A DNA stretch of 36,802 nt from Streptosporangium nondiastaticum (GTDB lineage Bacteria > Actinomycetota > Actinomycetes > Streptomycetales > Streptomycetaceae): NCBI RefSeq assembly GCF_003011965.1, contig NZ_PXWG01000062.1, positions 1 through 36,802 on the forward strand, in the 5' to 3' direction. A program made the position numbers and the translations under genes. This document shows positions 32,241 through 36,802 of this stretch, in pieces. Each line of letters starts with the position of its first letter. Position 1 is the stretch's first letter. The notes beneath the pieces are model-generated. The model did no database searches and was not told the origin of the DNA. It saw only the letters and a list, made by a program, of their open reading frames with translations.

Positions 32241-33298
32241 TCAGGGTTGTCTGCGAGTGATTTCGCCGCCCGGACGCAGTGCGCGAGGGCCGTGCGGGCA
32301 TATGCGGGCGAAGCGCCCGCGAGGCCGCACGAGGGAGTGACGACCACGGACTCCGCGAGGGTCCCCGGTGCCAGCCCCAGCCTGCGCCACAGCGTCCTGA
32401 CACCCATGACGCTACCGGCAGGGTCTGACAACGGGCCGTCCGTGCCGGGCACCACGCCCACGAACAGCGTCGTCCCCGCCTCGACCGCCTCTCCCACCGC
32501 TTCTTCCTCACGCTCGGTGAAGAGCGAGAAATCGAACGAGATGCCTTGGACGCCGGCCCGGCGCAGCAGCGCGAAAGGCACGCCGGGGGCGCACGCGTGC
32601 ACGACGGGCGCCTGGCCGGTGGCCTCGCGGGCGACCGTCACGAGGTCGCGCAGGGCGCCTTCCACGACGGCCCGGTCGACGGCCCGGTAGGTGCGGTACC
32701 CGCTGGCGGTGCGGACCCGCCCGGTGAGGACGGACGTCAGGGAGGGCTCGTCCAGCTGGAGCACGACCTGAGCGCCGGGCACCCGCCGCCGCACGTCGGC
32801 GAGGTGGCCCCGCAGGCCCTCGGCGAGGGAGGCCGTGAGGTCGCGGCAGGCGCCGGCGTCGCCGAGCGCGGCCTCGCCGCCGCGCAGTTCCAGGGCCGCC
32901 GCGAGGGTCCAGGGGCCGACGGCGGAGACCTTGAGCGCGCCCTCGTAGCCCTGGGTGTACTCCTCCAGGGCGTCGAGGTCCTCGCCCAGCCAGGAGCGGG
33001 CGCGCTTGGTGTCGCGCCCGGGCCGGTCGCTGACGCGCCATCCGCTGGGCTCGACGTGCGCGTAGACGTCGACCAGGAGGCCGGTGGTGCGGCCGATCAT
33101 GTCGGCGCCCGGGCCGCGGGCGGGCAGCTCCGGCAGGTACGGCAGGGTCTCCAGGGACCCGGTGACGGTCTTCGCGGCCTCGCGGGCGTCGCCCCCGGGC
33201 ATCGATCCGACGCCGGTGGCCGCCCCCGCGCCCCAGATCTTCCCCGCTGCCGGCGGACGGCCGCCGGGCCCCTGCTCGTTGTTGCTCTTGTCGCTCAC
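32237..33298 (-). CDS. MetE-like (cobalamin-independent methionine synthase-type) protein
   Basis: This 353-residue protein has the fold of the MetE C-terminal barrel without the N-terminal domain. Zinc ligands of the family can be placed at His234 and Cys236 (VVHACAPG) and Cys324 (TPSCGLAG). LQLDEPSL (181-188) corresponds to the conserved DEP region, and GVGSMPGGDAREA is the usual opening. It could transfer a methyl group to homocysteine from a donor other than methyltetrahydrofolate polyglutamate, as reported for short MetE-core proteins; the donor is not evident. The GTG at 33298 has only a weak ribosome site. The stop overlaps the ligA start by four bases. Confidence 0.8.
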   Translation of the reverse strand: MSDKSNNEQGPGGRPPAAGKIWGAGAATGVGSMPGGDAREAAKTVTGSLETLPYLPELPARGPGADMIGRTTGLLVDVYAHVEPSGWRVSDRPGRDTKRARSWLGEDLDALEEYTQGYEGALKVSAVGPWTLAAALELRGGEAALGDAGACRDLTASLAEGLRGHLADVRRRVPGAQVVLQLDEPSLTSVLTGRVRTASGYRTYRAVDRAVVEGALRDLVTVAREATGQAPVVHACAPGVPFALLRRAGVQGISFDFSLFTEREEEAVGEAVEAGTTLFVGVVPGTDGPLSDPAGSVMGVRTLWRRLGLAPGTLAESVVVTPSCGLAGASPAYARTALAHCVRAAKSLADNPE

Positions 33299-33367
33299 GC
33301 AGGAAGCCTACGGGGCGCGCGGCAGCGGCCGCGCAGGCCGAGCCGGGCGACGGCTGGGGCGGACGCG

Positions 33368-33402
33368 GGAAGCCCCCGGGGCGGCCGGCCCCGGGGGCTT
33401 CC
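33368..33402 (-). terminator. Strong terminator after the SDR gene
   Basis: GGAAGCCCCCGGGGC (33368-33382) and GCCCCGGGGGCTTCC (33388-33402) pair perfectly over 15 bp around a 5-base loop, four bases beyond the SDR stop on the minus strand. It shields the MetE-like/ligA unit from upstream transcription. Confidence 0.85.
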
Positions 33403-33406
33403 GCCG

Positions 33407-34096
33407 TCAGCGGCCGGGCCGGACCGACAGGTCGTTGATCTCCGCGTCGCGCGGGAGGTCGATCGCGAGCAGGATCGTCGTCGCGACCGACTCGGGGTCG
33501 ATCCACCGCGCCGGGTCGTACGGCTTGCCCTCCTGCTGGTGCACCTTCGCCTGCATCGGGGTCGCGGTGCGGCCCGGGTAGACGCTGGTGACGCGCACGC
33601 CGGCCGCGTGCTCCTCGGCGCGCAGCGAGTCCGCGAGCGCCTTCAGGCCGTGCTTGCTCGCGGCGTACGCGCTCCACGTGGCGTGGGCGTTCAGCCCGGC
33701 GCCGGAGTTGACGAAGAGGACGTGCCCCTTCGTCACGCGCAGCTGCGGCAGGAACAGCCGGGTCAGCTCCGCCGGGGAGACCAGGTTGGCGGCGAGCGTG
33801 CTGTTCCACGTCTTGGGCGTCAGCTCGCCCACGGCGCCGAGTTCGACGACGCCGGCGATGTGCAGGAGCGTGTCGACGCGGTCCGGCAGGGGCTGCTTGT
33901 CGAGGGCCCAGGAGAGCCGGTCCGGGTTGGACAGGTCGGCCACGAGCGTGCGGGCGCCCGGGAACTCCGCCGCCAGCTCCCTGGCCCGGCCCGCGTCGCG
34001 CGCGAAGAGGTGGACCTCGTCGCCCCGGTCGAGGAGCCGGCGCGCGACCGCCGCCCCGATGCCGGAGCCGGCCCCGGTGATCAGATGTGTTGCCAT
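33407..34096 (-). CDS. Short-chain dehydrogenase/reductase
   Basis: This 229-residue classical SDR has the nucleotide motif TGAGSGIG (7-14), an NxAG-like HIAG segment and the catalytic set Ser131 (VNSGAG), Tyr144 and Lys148 (YAASK). Arg33 after the second strand (LFARD) suggests NADP use. The substrate is unknown. The ATG at 34096 lies 46 bp after the stop of the LOG-family gene on the same strand, so the two may be co-transcribed. Confidence 0.9.
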   Translation of the reverse strand: MATHLITGAGSGIGAAVARRLLDRGDEVHLFARDAGRARELAAEFPGARTLVADLSNPDRLSWALDKQPLPDRVDTLLHIAGVVELGAVGELTPKTWNSTLAANLVSPAELTRLFLPQLRVTKGHVLFVNSGAGLNAHATWSAYAASKHGLKALADSLRAEEHAAGVRVTSVYPGRTATPMQAKVHQQEGKPYDPARWIDPESVATTILLAIDLPRDAEINDLSVRPGR

Positions 34097-34142
34097 GGGA
34101 GCCAGCTTGCCCTACGGCGGGGGCGGGCGCGCGGCCGCGGTG

Positions 34143-34682
34143 CTAGCGCAGGCCCGCGGACTCCTCCAGGTACGCCATCGCGCCCAGCCCGTCCTCCGCG
34201 AAGAAGACGAGGGCGGTCAGCGGCAGCGGCAGGAAGCCCTCGTCCTCCATGCGCTGGAACTGCGCCTTGAGGCCGTCGTAGAAGCCGGCCGTGTTGAGCA
34301 GGACGACGGGCTTGTCGTGGATGCCGTGCTTCTTCAGCTCCAGGATCTCCGTCGCCTCGTCCAGCGTGCCGGTGCCGCCCACCATGATGACGACGGCGTC
34401 GGCGCGCGCGAGCAACTGCGCCTTGCGCTCGGCGAGGTCGCGGGTGACGACCATCTCGTCGGCGTTCGCGCGCGCCCGCGCGGCGAGGAACTCGACCGAG
34501 ACGCCGACCAGTCGGCCGCCGCTCTCCTGCACGCCGTCGGCCATCACCTTCATCAGGCCGGACTCCGAGCCTCCCCACACCAGGGTGTGCCCGCCGCGGC
34601 CGATGAGTTCGGCGAACTCGCGGGCGGGAGCGGTGTAGCGGGCGTCGAGGTCGGCGGCGGAGCAGAAGACGGCGATGTTCAT
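34143..34682 (-). CDS. LOG-family phosphoribohydrolase-like protein
   Basis: This 179-residue Rossmann-like protein resembles the LOG/YvdD group, which cleave nucleoside 5'-monophosphates, including cytokinin precursors, to base and ribose 5-phosphate. The opening FCSAA, the GGSESGLMKVMADGV segment and the active-site pair Arg86 (ERKAQLL) and Glu109 fit. The signature PGGxGTxxE reads VGGTGTLDE (101-109), so the usual Pro is Val. The ATG at 34682 is chosen; a GTG three codons upstream (34691) is possible and neither has a clear ribosome site. It is divergent from the secreted Gly/Ser-rich protein gene. Confidence 0.82.
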   Translation of the reverse strand: MNIAVFCSAADLDARYTAPAREFAELIGRGGHTLVWGGSESGLMKVMADGVQESGGRLVGVSVEFLAARARANADEMVVTRDLAERKAQLLARADAVVIMVGGTGTLDEATEILELKKHGIHDKPVVLLNTAGFYDGLKAQFQRMEDEGFLPLPLTALVFFAEDGLGAMAYLEESAGLR

Positions 34683-34810
34683 GAACGCCACCGTACGTGC
34701 CGTCCGTACGGGGTCGCACCGCCCGGGCCCCTGTGGGCTGTTTTCAGACCGTTTCCTGTCCCTGTCAGGGCCCCGTTCGGTTGCGGGTTCGTCACAGGGA
34801 GCGGCCTGGT

Positions 34811-34839
34811 TTGGAGCCTTGTAAGTGCGCTGTTAGCGT
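34811..34839 (+). promoter_or_regulatory. Promoter of the secreted Gly/Ser/Thr-rich protein gene
   Basis: TTGGAG (34811-34816) and TAGCGT (34834-34839) are separated by exactly 17 bp and resemble a housekeeping promoter. The start of transcription would lie about 60 bp before the GTG. Confidence 0.45.
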
Positions 34840-34906
34840 GACGTGCACTCGTCAGCCGGGCGTCAACAGGCGCTGTTTCCAGCCAGTTCATCGGGGGAAT
34901 TTTCCA

Positions 34907-35482
34907 GTGAAGCTTCGTCATGTCCGCGCGGCCGCCGTCTTCGGAATCGCCGTCGTCGCCCTGACCGGAGCCCGCGGGCACCACGGCGGCAGCTGCAGCG
35001 GCGGCAGCTCAAGCCACCACAGCAGCAGCTCCACCTCGGGCGGCACCACCACGACGGGCGGCACGACCGGAGGCACGACCGGCGGCTCCACGAGCACGGA
35101 CGGGGGCCTCACCACCGGCGGTTCCACGAGCGGCGGCACGTCCACCAGCGGGCTCACCTCGGGCGGCATCACCACCGGTGGCGGCAGCGGGAGCGCCTCG
35201 CGCGACCTGAAGATCGTCAGCTGTGACTACAGCGACGCCCGCGGCATCACCGCGAAGATCAGCGTCACCAACCCCAGCGCCACGGACAACTACACCTACA
35301 CGTTCTCCGTGAAGTTCACCGACTCCAATGGCATGGTGATCGGAACCCGCAACCGCACCATCCCCTTCGTCGGCCCCGGCAAGACCGACACGCAGGACGT
35401 CTCCCAGGTGTACGTGCCGAAGGCGGGCGCCAGCGTCAGCGGCAAGTGCGAGGTCAACAACGTGACCCGCACCAAGTCGTAA
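34907..35482 (+). CDS. Secreted protein with Gly/Ser/Thr linker and small beta domain
   Basis: This 191-residue exported protein has a signal sequence (MKLRHVRAAAVFGIAVVALTGA). Residues about 25-98 are almost only Gly, Ser, Thr and His in imperfect GGTT/GGST repeats, an extended linker. The C-terminal ~90 residues form a small beta-rich domain (LKIVSCDYSDARG, ISVTNPSATDNYTYTFSVKF, GKCEVNNVTRT) with two Cys that may form a disulfide, like FxLYD-type or Ig-like extracellular modules. The signal ends LTGA where a lipoprotein would have LTGC, so it is probably released or held in the wall. The GTG at 34907 has GGGGGA eight bases upstream. Function is unknown. Confidence 0.8.
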   Translation: MKLRHVRAAAVFGIAVVALTGARGHHGGSCSGGSSSHHSSSSTSGGTTTTGGTTGGTTGGSTSTDGGLTTGGSTSGGTSTSGLTSGGITTGGGSGSASRDLKIVSCDYSDARGITAKISVTNPSATDNYTYTFSVKFTDSNGMVIGTRNRTIPFVGPGKTDTQDVSQVYVPKAGASVSGKCEVNNVTRTKS

Positions 35483-35514
35483 CGGGGGCGCACCGCCCGG
35501 ACGGGCCGTGCGGG

Positions 35515-36675
35515 TCAGGCGCTCCGCGCCGCCTGCGCGGCCCGCGCCCTTTCGGTCGTGGCGATCGTCGCCGAGCCGACCACGCGCGTGCCGTCGTACA
35601 GCACGATCGCCTGGCCCGGGGCCACGCCGCGGACCGGCTCGGCGAAGCGGACCCGGAGCTCGTCCCCGACGAGCTCCGCCGTCACCTCGGTCTCGCCGCC
35701 GTGGGCGCGCAGCTGGGCCGTGTACGTGCCGGGGCCCTGCGGGGCCGCGCCGCACCAGCGGGGACGGATGGCGGTCAGGGCGGCGACGTCCAGCGCCTCC
35801 ACCGGGCCCACCGTCACCGTGTTGTTCACCGGCGAGATGTCCAGGACGTAGCGCGGCTTGCCGTCCGGGGCCGGGTGGCCGATCCGCAGGCCCTTGCGCT
35901 GGCCGATCGTGAAGCCGTACGCGCCCTCGTGCGTGCCGACCTTCGCGCCCGTCTCGTCGACGATGTCGCCCTCGGCCCGGCCGAGGCGCTGCGCGAGGAA
36001 GCCGCGGGTGTCGCCGTCGGCGATGAAGCAGATGTCGTGGCTGTCCGGCTTCTTCGCCACGGCCAGGCCGCGGCGCTCCGCCTCCGCGCGGATCTCGTCC
36101 TTCGTGGTCACCGTGTCGCCCAGCGGGAACATCGCGTGGGCCAGCTGCCGGTCGTCCAGGACGCCGAGGACGTAGGACTGGTCCTTGGCCATGTCGCTGG
36201 CGCGGTGCAGCTCGCGCGTGCCGTCGTCCTTGGTGACGACCGTCGCGTAGTGGCCCGTGCACACCGCGTCGAAGCCGAGCGCGAGCGCCTTGTCCAGCAG
36301 CGCCGCGAACTTGATCTTCTCGTTGCAGCGGAGGCAGGGGTTGGGCGTGCGGCCGGCCTCGTACTCGGCGACGAAGTCCTCGACGACGTCCTCGCGGAAG
36401 CGTTCCGCCAGGTCCCAGCAGTAGAACGGGATGCCGATCACGTCCGCGGCGCGGCGGGCGTCGCGGGAGTCCTCGATCGTGCAGCAGCCGCGGGCGCCCG
36501 TCCGGAACGACTGCGGGTTCGCGGACAGCGCGAGGTGCACGCCGGTCACGTCGTGCCCGGCCTCGGCGGCGCGGGCCGCGGCGACGGCGGAGTCGACGCC
36601 GCCGGACATGGCGGCGAGCACGCGGAGCCCCTTGCGGGGGGCCTTCGGATCGGGGGCACCGGGGAAGTCAGTCAG
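35515..36675 (-). CDS. mnmA: tRNA-specific 2-thiouridylase, start at a chimeric junction
   Basis: MnmA thiolates U34 of Lys, Glu and Gln tRNAs using sulfur relayed from a cysteine desulfurase. The PP-loop SGGVDS, the catalytic Cys114 (RTPNPCLRCNEK) and Cys216 (HDICFI), the tRNA-binding segment (MAKDQSYVLGVL) and the C-terminal beta domain are present. The reading frame stays open upstream to the window end, but residues before LTDFPGAPDPKAP belong to a transporter ATPase domain. The native start is therefore probably at or next to 36675, where a CTG now stands in place of an ATG or GTG. An internal ATG at 36609 would delete the first strand of the ATP site. Confidence 0.9.
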   Translation of the reverse strand: MTDFPGAPDPKAPRKGLRVLAAMSGGVDSAVAAARAAEAGHDVTGVHLALSANPQSFRTGARGCCTIEDSRDARRAADVIGIPFYCWDLAERFREDVVEDFVAEYEAGRTPNPCLRCNEKIKFAALLDKALALGFDAVCTGHYATVVTKDDGTRELHRASDMAKDQSYVLGVLDDRQLAHAMFPLGDTVTTKDEIRAEAERRGLAVAKKPDSHDICFIADGDTRGFLAQRLGRAEGDIVDETGAKVGTHEGAYGFTIGQRKGLRIGHPAPDGKPRYVLDISPVNNTVTVGPVEALDVAALTAIRPRWCGAAPQGPGTYTAQLRAHGGETEVTAELVGDELRVRFAEPVRGVAPGQAIVLYDGTRVVGSATIATTERARAAQAARSA

Positions 36676-36802
36676 GGGCACGTTACGGCCGTTGACGCGG
36701 ACGACGAGGTCCTTCCGCTCGCCGCCGACCTCGGCCGTGCCGTACACGTATCCGTCGGCGCCGAGCTCCTCCACGACGTTGACGGTGACGGCGAGACCCG
36801 CC
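36676..36802 (-). pseudogene. C-terminal piece of an ABC transporter ATPase (MsiK/UgpC TOBE domain)
   Basis: Read on the minus strand, the last 127 bases encode GLAVTVNVVEELGADGYVYG, then TAEVGGERKDLVVRVNGR. This matches the TOBE domain at the end of sugar-transporter ATPases of the MsiK/UgpC type. About 30 residues of that domain should follow, but the sequence passes directly and in frame into mnmA. Neither partner is complete at the join. Assembly chimera is the simplest explanation. Confidence 0.7.

Overview
The window is chromosomal DNA of a Streptomyces-type actinomycete. Coding regions are very GC-rich with almost all third codon positions G or C, GTG starts are common, and the gene order ilvB-ilvN-ilvC-serA ... 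gatB-gatA-gatC ... ligA ... mnmA is the one I know from Streptomyces (the SCO5488 to SCO5515 neighbourhood of S. coelicolor). The first and last ~127 bases do not belong to the genes they touch. Each looks like a piece of an unrelated coding sequence joined to the chromosome, so the window looks like a whole assembly contig with chimeric ends.

Layout. 130-486 is the C-terminal end of a PucR-type regulator. 542-1989 (minus) is a CYP105-like cytochrome P450 coupled to its own 3Fe-4S ferredoxin. 2183-3815 is an imine-reductase-like oxidoreductase divergent from a TetR regulator, with two identical operator-like sequences between them. 3850-6115 is a second TetR regulator divergent from a DHA2-type MFS exporter, with an array of seven or eight 12-bp units repeating mostly every 13 bp between them. 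6262-7068 is a regulator that fuses a GntR and a TetR DNA-binding domain.

7265-16163 (minus) is a branched-chain amino acid and serine block. A membrane GGDEF/EAL protein is followed by a 13-residue leader peptide containing Ile-Leu-Val-Leu, a terminator-type attenuator, ilvB, ilvN, ilvC and serA. The GGDEF protein keeps a diguanylate cyclase active site and inhibitory site, but its EAL domain has lost catalytic residues. Two sequences close to the BldD operator lie at its 5' end.

16249-23289 holds a D-2-hydroxyacid dehydrogenase, an aldo/keto reductase, a 559-bp gene-free stretch with three 45-bp repeats, a sugar-dehydrogenase lipoprotein, a small DUF6191-like protein, an MMPL exporter and a secreted AMIN-like protein.

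23475-33298 (minus) carries the tRNA amidotransferase operon gatC-gatA-(small membrane protein)-gatB, the c-di-GMP enzyme RmdB with intact GGDEF and EAL motifs, NAD-dependent DNA ligase ligA, and a MetE-like protein whose stop overlaps the ligA start. 33407-36675 holds an SDR oxidoreductase, a LOG-family protein, a secreted Gly/Ser/Thr-rich protein and the tRNA 2-thiouridylase mnmA.

Most genes here are ordinary core genes. The parts most worth a second look are the 13-bp iterons at the MFS/TetR pair, the degenerate-EAL cyclase with BldD-like boxes, the ilvL attenuator, the 12-bp repeats that duplicate the stop-codon regions of ilvC and serA, and the chimeric contig ends. I saw no CRISPR array, rRNA, tRNA, insertion sequence or prophage. 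I found no clear sign of an undescribed multi-gene system.
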